From assembly GCA_012845835.1 (NCBI GenBank), contig JABAKD010000025.1, positions 24,227,923 through 24,291,922 of the forward strand: a stretch of DNA of 64,000 bases, in the 5' to 3' direction. Every line of letters starts with the position of its first letter. Position 1 is the stretch's first letter. Made by a program: the position numbers and the translations under genes. Positions 1 to 12,985 of this stretch are shown piece after piece. Source of the DNA: Undaria pinnatifida. Its lineage: Eukaryota > Sar > Phaeophyceae > Laminariales > Alariaceae. Below the pieces are notes generated by a model. It saw only the letters and a program-made list of their open reading frames with translations. It searched no databases and was not told the origin of the DNA.

Positions 1-3000
1 CGGAGTTTTTTGTCTCGGCCTAAGTATGCGATTCGCGGAACTGGAATTCTCGGTCGAATATGGCTTGGTTCGAGCGCCGCCTTCGGGGGGCGGCTTCAAC
101 GCCCCTCGCCCTGCCGTGTCCGTTCCGCACATCGACGTGAACGCGGACGGGTGCCGAGCGAGAGGGGCGAGTGTCGAGGAGGAATTTTGGAAAAATTGTT
201 GAATCTTAATGGCTGAAACGCCTGAATGATTTACAAAATTGGCATCATTTCCAAACGATACGTGATAATGTTTGGAATTTTGCGTACCGGGTGAGAACAG
301 CAGTATGTACGACGAGCATGAACGCCAACTGACGGCATTGGCAAACACACAACATCAGGTGCATGCAGCAGCAGTAGCCGAAGCGCGATACTTGTAGCAC
401 ATACTGCAGCAACTAGCAGCAACCAGAAGCACAGCAGATAGCTCAAAGTGCAGTACGAGTGCCGTTGGCAAGTTTAGTCGTACACGCATTACTCTGTCCA
501 ATATATAACAACCGTTTTATGTTCATATTGATGGAGAAAAAAATACCAGGTCGTATTACTTTTATTTCCTGTAAGAATGATACGTCGTACGAGCGGACGT
601 TCTGATTCTGGTGCCGTGAGACCATCGAGCACACCGCATGTTTTACCCAAACAAGAGCCAACAAGAGGCAGCGCACAGGGGCCCCCAACACAGAGACACG
701 TTACAACCACGGCCAGCTGTCGGTCGCGTAATTGTCCGGTGGTCCGTGCTTCGGTGGGTGTATCGGAAGTCGTTCGTAGCACTGCTGTATGTAGATCGTC
801 GAAAAACCACGTGGCATCGTGCTGGTGGCAAGACTCGCCAGTAGACCCCCCAAATATTCATTTACCTTTTCTTTTTCTTGGCCCCATGCACCCATTTCCT
901 TTCCTTCCTCTTCTTTGTTTGTTTCTTTTTTCCAATTGACTTGCGTCTGTTGTGCGCATGCGTAGTGATGGATACCACGTGTAATATATACGTGGTAGTC
1001 TTTCTTGGTTGGCAAGCGGTATAGTCGGTTTTTACAGGCGCGAGTAATGAGACGTATGCACCGGTGTGGACCTGGCACATCGTAGACTGACTCCCGATTT
1101 CACTTTTGTATGTTTCTGGTGGAGGCATGAATTGCGTCAGCTGTGATTTATGCGTGTACCACCTTTGGTTTGTGTTTTTCCCCTAGCTAGGGTATTCCTC
1201 AGCTCCAGAGTGACTGGAGCCTGTCCTGTGACCACGGACTTGATTATGCGAGTTAATGTGAGAACGACAACAACAACAACAACAACAACTGAAATATGTT
1301 TCTTGACCTTTCAGCTGCTTCCTGCAAACTTATTTTTTCTGCCAACACGATTTTGAACTTTTTCTCGATTTTTTCTTCTTTTTTGTCTAGTAAGTTGAAC
1401 TTCCTACTGCCGCTAATTGCCGCCTGACAGCTGTGCATTACTTGCGGAACGGTCCAGCTTTAGCTTTTCTTTGATTCGCACCATTTGTTTTGTAATTGAC
1501 GAAGCTTCAGCGGCTGAGTTCTGGGCTTGGCTCATCAGCTCGACACCGCCCAGCACCCCATCGCAGCGCTATAGCTTCTTACATACAGCAACGAAGCGCC
1601 GTGCAGTGCCCTGCGATGCCCTGCGGCTCAGCTCAGCAGCGCACCGATAGCTCAGGAGAGCGACGCGCTATGTTTTGCCGTGCTCTGCCATCGCGGTCGT
1701 TCGTTATTCATGATATCTAAAACTCCGCGTACGCTTATATTTAGGTATTTGGCGCTTTATTCTATACATATCGCGTCAACCATCGTAATATCATACAATA
1801 TGGGGGAGGGAATGTAATCTCCATGCTAAGATCCTGTTTTTTTTTATCATTTGTCAGCCGGCCGCCCCGGTGATCTATTAATAATAGTGTTTTTACCCTC
1901 GAATACTACTATCGTTTGGTTGTCCTTGAGTTCGACACCCACCACGATGAGATTTAACTTTATTTGCAAAAATGCAAAAAAAAAAACAGGCAGCAATCAA
2001 CTGCTGAGAGCGCCTAGCAGCGTGGGTCGGTTCGCCGCGAGTCGACGAGGGAAGAAAATGCTGGATTCTCCTGGCGATAAAAATGAAAGCACGTGCCGAA
2101 GTGGGGAGGGAGGAGGAGGGCCCGCTATTGACCCCGGATCTGAGTTACTACTGGGAGGGAGCGCGAGAGTGGTGCGGGGATAATAAAAAGGCGATGAAGA
2201 AAAAAAATGTTGCTAAGGTACATTATTATTACTACCAGTAAATAATATGTCAGTCTCAAGGAAATACGCAAGGCACTATCAGCAGTCAGTGGTCATGGTA
2301 GAGAAACTCCGGATATTATGCATTGAGGAGACGCGTCCAATGTCGACAACGTGAAAGCCCCCACGAAGAAAAGACAGCAGACACACATATCCCGCCTTCC
2401 CGAGAAAAAAGTGAGAAGAAGCGCTGCGCCAACCTCCCGTACGAGCAAAGCCACCACCGCACCAATCTTAGACAACGCCGCCTCAACGAGAGATCGCCCT
2501 CCTCTTCTACGTTTTCCTCCTCGCCCGCGACCACGCAGACCAATCAATGCGACAGCCTTCACGTAACAAACAAAGCAATCTTCTTCAAAAACCTCGCCGG
2601 CTGACATGTCCTCATGTCGACGTTTGATGCAAACCGACTTTGCATCCTGTCGACTTCGAACCTCCATTGCCACGGGGACAGCAGTGCAGTCTCTACATTA
2701 ATGCCAAGGCCTCTTTTGTTTCGCCTAGAGGCGACGCAGGTTCTCAATAATACTCTTTTCTGTATTTTTGTTTGATAGACGCCAACTTTTACTTGACGGC
2801 GCATTTAATAGTTTGTTTCGCCTATCCTTGCCTTCTTTATTGTATAATATTACGTATATATTTTTGTCAAAGCATGACTTTCAGAATCCCATGTTCGTAT
2901 GAACCTCTTGGCATTTCTTTAAAGTTCAATGCATGCCAAATCGGACAGCTACACCTTAAGTGGTCGAAGTGCTGCCCTGCCCTGCCCGAAGCATGGGCGC

Positions 3001-3055
3001 CGGCGAATAGGGTTAGGGTTCCCATGCGGAGCCCTTGTATATATAGTCTATGGAT
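1..3055. other. Single-copy stretch, no supported gene
   Basis: This stretch is not part of the direct repeat that begins at about 3056. It contains a (CAA)n microsatellite near 1266-1289, pyrimidine-rich runs around 860-940 and 1360-1400, an A-run near 1977-1987 and a purine-rich stretch near 2090-2170. The longest open frames (120-126 codons, for example 577-939 on + and 2293-2673 on -) are within chance expectation, overlap each other on both strands and show no family motif. I see no convincing exon. Confidence 0.6.
1266..1289. repeat. (CAA)n trinucleotide microsatellite
   Basis: About eight CAA/AAC units in tandem, ending in ACTGAAATATG. No coding context is apparent. Confidence 0.85.
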
Positions 3056-4194
3056 AATATATATATTTGCAATTTCCAACTAGTTTTTGATGAGTGTGCG
3101 ATAAATCACGTGTCAAAACTTCAGGTCCGAACTCCTAAACCTGAGGGGGGCACAGAGATGTTCGTGAATTCGTGGCGTCTTGACCGGCCCAGCATGTACC
3201 AGATAAACTTTTAGTACTGCTGTATACTGTGATATCAAATAACGGCAATGATGGTTACGCACAAGTATCATCTCTATTTTTTCGAGGATGCATTTTCCCC
3301 CACCTGGAACAAATTTTTTTCCGGGAAACAGATTTTCTTTGTCAGTTTTTTTAACTACAAAATTCCCCTATTTTCTCACATTCCAGGAATAAAAGGCGTC
3401 ATTTGTGGGGGGGCGGTCAACAATTATTATCCCCGGGTGGTCCATGCACTGAATTAAGCACGAGTTTACTATTCTTTCAGGCGTCTGGGCAGTCATTTTG
3501 AGTCATTTTCACTCCACCACACAGTAGTAGTGGCAGGGCAGAATGCCAGCGCCTGAGTTATGTTCATCGGTTTCAGTTGATATTTCACTTGTTTATGCCC
3601 TCGTTGGTTTTGTCCTGCAGCCGTCCATCGAATATTGGAAAACCATTACTACTCTGTAGTGCTGATAGCGATCTCCTATGTACGAACATACTTTATGTTG
3701 CGAAGGAAATCAGAAATTAGATGATACAAAGTACAAAGCAGGACGCGAGCGCCACAGCAGTGCGCTGATGCGTAAGTGTGTAGCGATCGCGACCGTATCC
3801 GCGACTGTAAATATATACACGGACGCCTCAACGAAACCCCAAAATCTGGCGCAGCTCTCAGTTGTCTGTGGGCGCCTAGCGGGCTGGTGCTCGGCTGCAC
3901 AGTCTCACAGCGTTGAAAAAAAAACGAGGGGTTCCAGTTTCTTTTGAGACGTTTTTAGCCCGGGGATAGGGGACGTAAGGAGTTTCCTCTGAAAAATATC
4001 ATTACCTTAAGCTCAAATAATTTTGGGTAATTCCCGCTACCGGGAAATAAATACGCATCCTTGACCTTTATCTTCGACCTGGAATGCGCCTACGACGACC
4101 TGAAAGTGGGATTGGCGAATTCTTTCACAATGATAAAAACAAAATATATTGCCCAGAGATCATATACTACACGCTAGTCTACTACACGCTAGTG
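3056..4194. other. Left non-arm part of direct repeat A
   Basis: This matches about 51810-52984 with small insertions and deletions. No open frame is kept between the two copies: the reading frames at 3248-3457 and 3678-3947 are disrupted in the other copy. It is therefore treated as non-coding. It ends in a short tandem duplication of CTACACGCTAGT at about 4168-4194, just outside the fold-back arm. Confidence 0.6.
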
Positions 4195-6559
4195 CATGTT
4201 TTCATGAGCACCACTAACTAGAGCACCACACGAGGACGCCACATCTGCAGGACCACAACATCTTCGACGACAGTCGGGAGAAAACAGGGCGTATAACCGT
4301 ACGAACACTAGACAAACATCTTGTGAAAAGGTAGTACAGAGATAGTCTATATGTTAACACTGCGGTAAACAACACTACTACCAACATATTGCGTAGGGTA
4401 TTTCGTGCCTACCTGCCCTCTGCGTGATCATCTGACAACCTCTACCAAACGCAGTAGCATATGCTTCACAAAGTAAAGTCACCCTCGTGTTTAATAGTGG
4501 TGACATCGCAAGCCTACGTAACCTCCCTTGCTGTGTATGTAATATGTACATTTGTCTTAGAATTGGCGACCTCAGAGCTCCACATCGGCACGGTAAAAAT
4601 CATGGGCGTGAAATCGTACAATAGAGACTATGATTATGTAAAATGAAAGTACAGGCAGATATGTTAGAATTGCGGTAAACCACTCTACCGAGGAAATTTC
4701 GTACTTGCCGTCTGCATGATCGCCTCCCAACCAATGCCAGGCGGAGCATGACTCACGAAGAAACGTAATAGAGCGCGGGAACACCAAGCGTTCCTATCAA
4801 GCACTCACTGACGACTCGCACTTCTCCCTCTCGTGCTCCATGGCGGTGACGTTACATGACCACATCACCTCGCCTGTTGTATTTTGCAATATGTATCTCT
4901 TGCATACGATTAGCGTTGCCAGAAAGTATTGGTAACTACATGGTTGTACGATCCACGTACAGTATAACAACTTGTGGAGCTTTAACACGTTCTTTACAAC
5001 ACCTGAAACTGCATACCATATCTCACATCGAGTGTTCTAGAAAAATATACAATACCAAACACGTGATATGAGGGGATCTAATGTTTCCGCGAACGCATTG
5101 AAGTGTCCTGCCCGCCCCCCCCCTCTCGACCCCTCTTGTTCAAACGCCCAACCTAAAATCAAAATCTGCCACAGTAGTAAACACTAACAGCCAGCTGATA
5201 TCACGTCGTCATATTTTTACCCATCCATGCCGTAGCTTCAACTAAATTCGCCCCCCCCTATCCCCCCCTATATTATCTTTTTCCACGTCCTTTGGTTCGT
5301 CCTTTGGTTCAAACGCCCCACCTACAATCGCAATCGGCTACAGTAATAAACACTTCTAAGCAATAATTGATATCACGTCATTATCTTGCTAGATATCCAT
5401 GACGTGGCTTCAACTCCCCCCCCTCATTCCCCACCACCAACAGGCTAGCCTGGACCTAGCACCACGCTTAAAGCAAGTCCCTTCACATATGATTAATACG
5501 CGCGATCGGAGTATCACACACATAATTGCAAAGATGACTTACAAATCTATCTTCGATCTCCCAGCCGGAGTTGTTTTATTTTTACATGTGACCTAAACCT
5601 CTGCAAAACCCTTCACCCCCTCCCCTCCCTCCCCCCCCCCCCCCCCTTTAGCCCCCCCTCTTTACCCCCCCCCCCCCCCCCCCCGCCCCCCCCTTTTTTT
5701 TTTTTCCTCCCCTAATTTAAATATTAATAAAACTTATTTTTCGTTCCCTCTTGCTCAAACGCCCCACCTTACATCGAAATCTGCCAGAGTAATATACTCT
5801 TCAACGCACTTTAAATCACCTCATTATGTTTCTAGAGCCATCAATGCAGCTGATGCCACAACACTGCCCCCCCCCTCCCAACACCTCCTCCTTCCGCACC
5901 ATAGCACCGTCGCCTGGACCCAGCACCACGCGTATAGCAAACCCCTATATCCATGCGACCTAAAGATTGTGTTTTAAAGAACCCTTTCGCTCCACAACCC
6001 CCACACCACCCCCACACCCACCCTCACCCTCTCGAACGCTCCGCCCTCTCCTCACTGGTTGTACGACTTACAGGATATACATGATAAACTGGTGCTTTCT
6101 TTCTAAAGCCGTCAGATTTATCCCTTTCAAGGATGTACATTTTCCACGCACAGATTCAGCTTCCCCGCTTGTCCCGTCCCCCCCTCATCAAAAACCTAGG
6201 CAGTCTTTCCAAAACCATCAGGTTTGTCACTAAAAAAAACTAAGGTTTCCACGCACAGAGTGAGCTGCCCCCCCTCCCCCCCTCCGCTCCCTCTTCATCA
6301 AAGCCAGGCCCAACGTCTTTAAAACTCCGCCCTCCCCTCAACGGTAATACGACTTACAGGGTTCACTTGACAACTGATGCCTTTCCTTCCACAGCTGTCA
6401 GGTTGTGTCCCCTTTAAAAACGGGTTATGTAGTTTCCGTGCACAGACTGACTAACATAATCTTGTCGACCCTGATTGCTACACTGTGGTTATAAGGGGAG
6501 TCGCCGACCTATATCCTTAATGAGAACACACAACCCGTAAACCGCGTGATCGGAGTATC
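4195..6559. repeat. Fold-back arm F1 (C-rich top strand)
   Basis: This arm is an imperfect reverse complement of 6560-10405. Matched landmarks: GCATGTTTTCATGAGCACC at the outer end against GGTGCTCATGAAAACC near 10385-10405; the TTTCTGACATCGCTAAT-type segment; and the GGAGTCGCCGACCTATATCC segment near the inner end. Inside are recurrent modules separated by long poly-C runs (5613-5690). The inner end lacks the usual terminal tail and joins the opposite arm directly. No coding frame is supported. Confidence 0.8.
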
Positions 6560-6712
6560 AGCTGTGAGATCAAATATTTTGTCGAAACTCATCTTTGCAA
6601 GCTGTGCGTGATACTCCGATCGCGCGTATTACGGGTTGTGTGTCCTCATTAAGGACATTGGTCGGCGATTCCCCTTGCAACCACAGTGTAGTTATCAGGG
6701 TCAACATGTCAG
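6440..6712. repeat. Head-to-head palindrome at the junction of arms F1 and R1
   Basis: The left side reads ...GGAGTCGCCGACCTATATCC...GATCGGAGTATCA and the right side TGATACTCCGATC...CATTGGTCGGCGATTCC. They are reverse complements of roughly 100 bases separated by only about 45 bases. The loop is the arm-terminal tail (GCTGTGAGATC...). As DNA or RNA this would fold into a very long hairpin. Confidence 0.9.
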
Positions 6713-6771
6713 TCTGTGCGGGGAAACTTTAAAACCTGTTTCTCAAGGGGACACAATCTAACAGCTGTGTA
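6560..6771. repeat. Fold-back arm R1, inner part
   Basis: This begins within the arm terminus (GCTGTGAGATCAAATATTTTG) and runs through TCGGCGATTCCCC and CAGTCTGTGCGG to AATCTAACAGCTGTGT. There the repeat is interrupted by the non-repetitive insert that follows. The interruption point is the same in copy B (about 56184). Confidence 0.8.
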
Positions 6772-7950
6772 TAATATAATATTTTCACAATAACATTCTA
6801 AGCGCCCAATAATTAGAGGTACCTTGAAAAGTTGAAAACACGCCTTCAGTGTTCGTTAACAGAGTGTCACATTCATATATCATACCCATGCCAACGGCAA
6901 TACGGCTAGTGGTGACACCGCCCAAGGTATTCGAAGTCTAAAACGTAAATGAAGATTAGCATCGATGTCGGAACTGCTGGAGATGACATCACGAGAAAAA
7001 GACGGGAAAATATCGGAAGGCAATAAAAGTTATTACGTAAATCTTCGCGTACGAGAATGGGGTATAATCATGTTGAAGTGCTTATAGAAGTTGATATATT
7101 TCTGCTCGGTCTTTATTGTTCTGGCACACGAAATTGCAAGCGTTGGAATGTTCCACTTTGTTTGCAATGCTTATGACCGTGCAGCATATCACCGATTAGG
7201 CTTGTCTGTAACCATCATTATCGTTACCTCATAACATAGAAGCCATCTGCTATAGATTGCGAGTTGTTTGTATGACAGAGAATTTTCAATCTGTCAGTTA
7301 GTTATAGTTGATCGATGCAGTATTTCGGAAGAAGTGTCAGCAGCATAGTAGTACCTTGGCCATATGATTCGCAGCAGTTCACGGGCTAAACCATATCCAA
7401 GATACTCTGGTACATGTAGTACGTAGTACTCATAAAACATTGAGGAGGATATTTTCGAGTATCCCTCCAGGAACCGTTCGAAAGATAGTTGCTGAAGTGA
7501 ATATATTGGTTACACGTCCTAGGGTCATGTTTACGTACACTGAGATGCTATTAACAACAAGGTTGTAGTGTCTGCTATTGGGTTTTGTTTTGTTGGCGTC
7601 GAAATGGCATGTGATCTATATATTTGCTACGAAAGGCGCACACACCCACGGTCCTCGACTTGGTTGCTTGGCATCTCCACATATTCACTTCCTTTGCACT
7701 GCATCGGGTATCATCTGCTGAGCAAAGTCAACCATTCAACATCCGATCGGGGTCGACGACTAATATTTTGCCTACTGTACTTGAAGCTCGTCGTTGTTCA
7801 GGTTCACCGGACGCCGATTTGCCTTTGCCTCAAATCATATAGAAATGGCTGCGGGTCAATGGGTCATCCAAATGCGGGCTTCCGAGTGTACACCAACTAC
7901 GACCTGGTACAATCTACGCGACATCATATATTTTTAAAATATACATATTA
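6772..7950. other. Non-repetitive insert 1 inside the R arm, copy A
   Basis: About 1.2 kb of sequence unlike the arms, present at the equivalent place in copy B (56185-57377). The longest frame, 7568-8059 on +, is not preserved in copy B, where stops appear soon after the MACD-x-x-ICY segment. No protein is called. Whether this is captured host DNA, the core of the element or an older insertion cannot be told from the window. Confidence 0.55.
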
Positions 7951-10405
7951 TTACACTCTAGCTGTGACATCGAAAAATTGTCAAACCTCATATTTGCAAG
8001 CTGTGTTTGGTACTCCGATCGCGCGTATTACGGGTTGTGTGTCATCATTAAGGATATAGTTAGACGAATCCCCTTGACACTACACTGTAGCTATCAGGGT
8101 CAACGGAGTGATGTTAGTCAGTCTGTGCGCGGAAAATATAAAACCCGTTTTCGAGGGTAACGAAATCTGACAGCTGTGTCAGGAAATGCATCAGTTTATC
8201 AATTGAATAATGTAAGTCGAATAGCTGGTGAGGGGACGGCGGAGGTTTTAAAGACGTGGAGGCCTGGTTTCGATGAATAGGAGTAGGGGGGGGGGGGTAG
8301 ATGGGGGAACCTCATTTTGTGCGTGGAGACAATAAACCCTTCAAGGGGATATATATATATTGGTTTTGGAAAGAATGCACAATGCACCAGTTTATCATGG
8401 GGGGGGGGGAAGACGGGACGGGCGGGGCAGCTCAATCTGTGCGTGGAAACAATACTCCCCCTGAGGGAATGAATCTGACAGTGTTGGAAAGAATGAACCA
8501 GGTTACCATGGATATCCTGTAAGTCGTACAACCAGAGAGTAGAGGGCGGAGTGTTCGAGGGGGTGGGGGTGTGGGTGGAATGGGGGTGTGGGGAGATAGG
8601 CGGTGAGTGATTGGGGGGGGGAGGGGGGGGGGTGGCTTAGGTCGCATAGATGTAGGGGTTTGCCTTACAGGTGGTGCTAGGTCTAGGCGATGGTGCGGAT
8701 GCTGGGGTATGAGGTGGCGTTGGGGGCGGGGGGGGTTGGGGATTGCAGCGGCGGCATGGATGGCTGTAGAAGAAATATGAGGTGATATCCATTGCGGGAA
8801 GTGTTTTTTCACTCTATCTGATTTCCATATTAGGCGGGGCACGTGAGACTCAGAGAGCAGGAAAAAGAAGGGGGGGGGGGGGGGGGGGGGGGGAGGGTTT
8901 TCAAGAAGCTTAGGTGACATATTATATTTAATTACAATCCAGCAGCGAGATCAAATATTTGGTCCAAACTCATTTTTGCAAGATCGTGTGTGAAACTCCG
9001 ATCGCGCATATTAATCATATATGTAGGGGCTTGATATATGCGTGATGCTAGGTATAGGAGATCGTGCGGGTGGATGAGAAGGAGGGGGCGTTGAAGGGGG
9101 GGGAGGGGGGGGGGGGGGGGGATGAAAGCTACGTCATGGATGGCTAAAAAGATAATAACGTGATATCAACTGCGTCGAAGTAATTATTACTGTTGCCGAC
9201 TTCAATTGAACGTGGGGCGTTAGAACAAACTAGGCGGAAAAAAAAACAAAAAAAAAAACAAAAAAAAAAACGGGCGAAGGGGGGGGCGGGGGGAAAGAGG
9301 ACGGAAATGAGTTGGAGCAACGGCATGGATGGCTAGAAAAACGTTTAGATGATATCAGCTGGCTGGTAGTGTTTACCTCTCTCATAGATTGAACAAGAGG
9401 CATCTGGGGGGCGAGGGCGACTGGACATTTCAAAATGTGCGCGGAACTATAAACATTTAAAGGGGACAAATCTGACGGTTGTAGCAAGAAGACACCCCTT
9501 TGTATCACCTGCCTGGTAATGTTTACTATTCTAGATGGTCTGATGTTACATGTAGTATGCAACCTAGTCTTTACGTGTAGTAAACGAAGTGTTGGAGCTT
9601 CATAATTTGTTATTATTGTACATTGATCGAAAGATTGAACATTTCAATTGTTAGATACAATCGTGTAGTTACCATTATTTTCTGACATCGGTAATTGTAC
9701 GAAAGCGCTATATATAGATAAATACAACCGGCGAGGTGATGTGATCATGCAATGTCACAGCCATTGAGCACAGGAGGGAGAAATGCGAATCGTTAGTGCT
9801 TTCAAAACAACGCTTGGTGTACACGCGCTCAATTACGTTACTTCGTTAGTCAAACTTTGTTTGGCATTGGTCGGAAGGCGATCATGCAGACGGTATGTAC
9901 GAAATACCCTACGCGATAGGTTCCTAGTGTGGTTTACCGGTATTTTAATATATCTACCTGTCTGTGCCGACTTTTCAAATTATTAGTAGTGTCTCAAATG
10001 TACGATTTCACCGTGCCGATGTCGAGCTCTGAGGTCGACAATTCTAAGACAGAGATACATCTTACAAATGCAGCAAGCGAGGTGACGTGGGCGTGCGATT
10101 CACCACTATTGAACGCGAGGTTAACTTTACTTCGTTTGGCATATGCTACAGTGTTGAGTAGAGGCTAACGGGCGATCATGCAAACGGCCGGAGGCACGAA
10201 ATACTCTGCGCACTAGGTTGGTAGTAGTGTGGTTTACCGCAGTGTTAACATATAGTCTATGTCTGTACTTCCTTTTCATTTTTTTTTGTCTAGTGTACGG
10301 TTATACAGCCTGTTTTCTCCCAGCTGTCATCGAAGATGTTGTGGTCCTGTAGATGTCGCGTCCTTGTCTGGTGCTCTAGTTCGCGGTGCTCATGAAAACC
10401 ATATA
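7951..10405. repeat. Fold-back arm R1, outer part (G-rich top strand)
   Basis: Reverse-complement partner of arm F1. It restarts with an arm terminus (CTCTAGCTGTGACATCG) and carries several degenerate copies of an internal module around GTGCGTGGAAAC..ATA and AATCTGAC(A/G)G, separated by long G-runs (8287-8299, 8400-8410, 8872-8894, 9110-9121). A second terminus-like segment sits at about 8935-9010. The outer end at about 10405 mirrors the outer end of F1 at 4195. Confidence 0.75.
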
Positions 10406-11443
10406 TAAATATTTAGAGGTTTACATTCAGCACAACCACCGTGGATACATTCACTGCAGCATAACGGCCGACAAAGAGGCATCAGCACGGGGCGCATACA
10501 TATAGCATTAATAACAGCAAGGTAGGGAATCCAGACGCTCGAGGACTAGACACTCATTTTGAACATGGGTCTAGCACGTGCGTGAACAAACTTACCTGGT
10601 TGTTCCCGAATAAATACCGAGCTTGATATATTGACGACCCCATCAACTTACCTAGTCGTATCCGCCCGAACGACATAAACTGCACTTTCGTACACGTTTT
10701 ATCTCACGTACAAATCAGGTTTACAACAGCATCCATGCGTAGAGATCACAGCCAATGTTTAGAAATGACACGAATGTATTTTTTTTATTGTTGTAATATA
10801 TTTTCCTACCCTCTAGCAGTCTGGTTGTGTGCTAACCCTGCTTATGTTTTGCCCAGCCGGCGCGTACGTCAGTTATTGCGTTTTGTCTCCTGCTGGCAAA
10901 ATCACATCGTTGAATTAGAGACGTGTAGTCTATATCACTGTGAGAAATTATGCGAGTACAAAGCGCTCCTCTGCAGGAGGACGCATCGACGCGGACACGA
11001 GTTTTGTTGGATGTATTTGATTGAAAAAGTTGGGTATTTATTAATATCATGCACATGTGGCTAAAACATAAATTGTCATTGCTTACCGACCACAAACAGT
11101 GGTAGACTGTATGATATGACCACACCTCATCCTGTTCTTCACAGCTGCTTGTGGACGTTTCGCCAACAAAACATATTACCGCTGAATACGTAGACAATTG
11201 CTCCGTGCCTTCTCCCTACCAATGGTATCGCAATATGCAATTTACACTTGCAACGTGCGGCGGAACTTGATTACGTTCGAAAAACAGCTTGAACCAGGGA
11301 ACAAAAGTTCCCAAAAAGCACAAAGCTGTTAATGCATCGAAGCACCAAGTGATAAAATGACGCTTGAAGGCTACCTAAAACCATTGTTTATAGAAAAACG
11401 TCATAAATACGCCACCTATTGTATTACAATAGTAATCGAAAAT
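10406..11443. other. Non-repetitive insert 2, copy A
   Basis: About 1 kb between two arms in R orientation; the counterpart is 60556-61503. Minus-strand frames in both copies share recognisable segments (YTSLIQR, SRRQN, TRVRVDASSC), but indels between the copies break a common frame near 10940-10975. Coding status is therefore doubtful and no product is recognised. Confidence 0.5.
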
Positions 11444-12985
11444 ACACTCCAGCTGTGAGATCGAATATTTTGTCGAAACTCATCTATGCAAGCTGTGTGT
11501 GATTCTCCAATCCCGCGTATTACGAGTTGTGTGTCCTCATTAAGGATATAGGTCGGCGACTCCCCTTGTAACTACAGTGTAGCTATCAGGGTCAACAGGG
11601 TGATGACGTTAGGCAGTCTGTGCGCGGAAACTATAAAACTCGTTTCTGATGGGGACAAAATCTGACAGCTGTGGAAGGAAATGCATCCGTTCATCAAGTG
11701 AATCCTGTAAGTCGAGTAACCTGTGAGGAGAGGGCGGAGGTGTGAAGGACGTGGGGGCCTGATTTCGATCAATAGGGAGCGTGGTTGGAGGAGGAGGGGG
11801 CGGGTGGGCGGAGGGGGGGCTGGCGGGGCAGCTCAATTTGTGCGTGGAAACTATATATCCTTCAAGGAAGGGGGTAAATCTGACGGTTTTGGTAAAAAGG
11901 AGATGCACCAGTTCATTATGGGGGAGAAGGGGATTGGGGCGGGGGGGGGGCGGGTGGGGCAGCTTAACCTGCCCGTGGAGACCTTATAATATTTTGAGAC
12001 GATAAATGTGACGGTTTATGAAAGAATGCACCAGATTATCATGTGAATCCTGTAAGTCGTACAATCAGTGAGTAGAGGGCGGAGTGTTCGAAGGGGTGGA
12101 GGTGGGATGGGGTTAGGAGGTGGCGAGGTGGGGGGTTAGGAAGGGGGGGGGCGGGGGGGGGGGCTTTAGGTGGCAGAGATGTACGGGTTTGCTATACGTG
12201 TGGTGCTGGGTATAGGCGTTGGGGCGGGTGGTGGGGAAGGAGGGGGCGTTCGGGGCGGGGGGGCGGTGGGCGGGGTGTGTGGGAAGTATCGGGGGAGGGG
12301 GGGGGGGGAGGGGTGGAGGATCTGAACTAGAGCGATTGGGGGGGGGGGGGGGTTTCAATGTGTGCGCGGAAACTATGATTCTTTACAAGGGAAAATTCTG
12401 ACGGTTGTACCACGAAGACATCCCTTTATATCATCTGGCTGGTAATGTTTACTATTATAAAAGGTTGGATGTTAGATGCAGTGTGTAACCCAGTGTTTAG
12501 GTGTAGCAAACAACGTGTTAAATCTTCATAATTTGTTATTGTACGTGGACAGAAAGGAAAAATAATTGTAGTTACCATTATTTTCTGACATCGCTAATTA
12601 AAAGAAAGAGATACGTATTGCCAATTACAACAGGCGAGGTGATATAGCTTGCACTGTCACCACCATCGTATAGTTACCAATTTTTTTTTACATCGCTAAT
12701 TATAAGAAAGAAACAAGTCTTGCTAAATAAAACATGCGAGGTGATGTGGTCATGTAGTGTCACCGTCATGTGGTCATGCAGTGTCGCCGCCATTGAGCAC
12801 GAAAGGGAGAAATGAGAATCGTCGACGTTTTGAAAGGATCGTTTGGTGTAAACTCACTCAATTACGTTACCTCGTGTTGTAACACTTCGCTTGGCATAGG
12901 TTGGGAAGCGATCATGCAGACGGTATGCATGAAATACCCTACGGAATGGGATAAAATTTGTGAACTCGATCGATATGTGGCTCGA
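11444..12985. repeat. Fold-back arm R2 (G-rich top strand)
   Basis: This starts with the consensus terminus TACACTCCAGCTGTGAGATC and repeats the R-arm order: terminus, CGGCGACTCCCC segment, module repeats with G-runs (11949-11958, 12145-12163, 12338-12351), then GTCACC..CCATTGAGCACG. It ends after CATGCAGACGGTATG. It lacks the outermost 200 bases found in R1. The counterpart is 61504-62985. Confidence 0.75.

Noticed and set aside
2293-2673. 126-codon minus-strand frame with a hydrophobic middle
   Set aside because: Overlapped by plus-strand frames of similar length; no motif or splice logic; composition follows low-complexity DNA.
3006-3020. Telomere-like GGGTTAGGGTT near the left end of direct repeat A
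   Set aside because: Only about two units, absent at the equivalent place in copy B; too short to call an interstitial telomere.
7568-8059. 163-codon plus-strand open frame in insert 1
   Set aside because: The equivalent region of copy B (57000-57500) has several stops and shifts in this frame, so it is not conserved as a protein, and it ends inside a fold-back arm.
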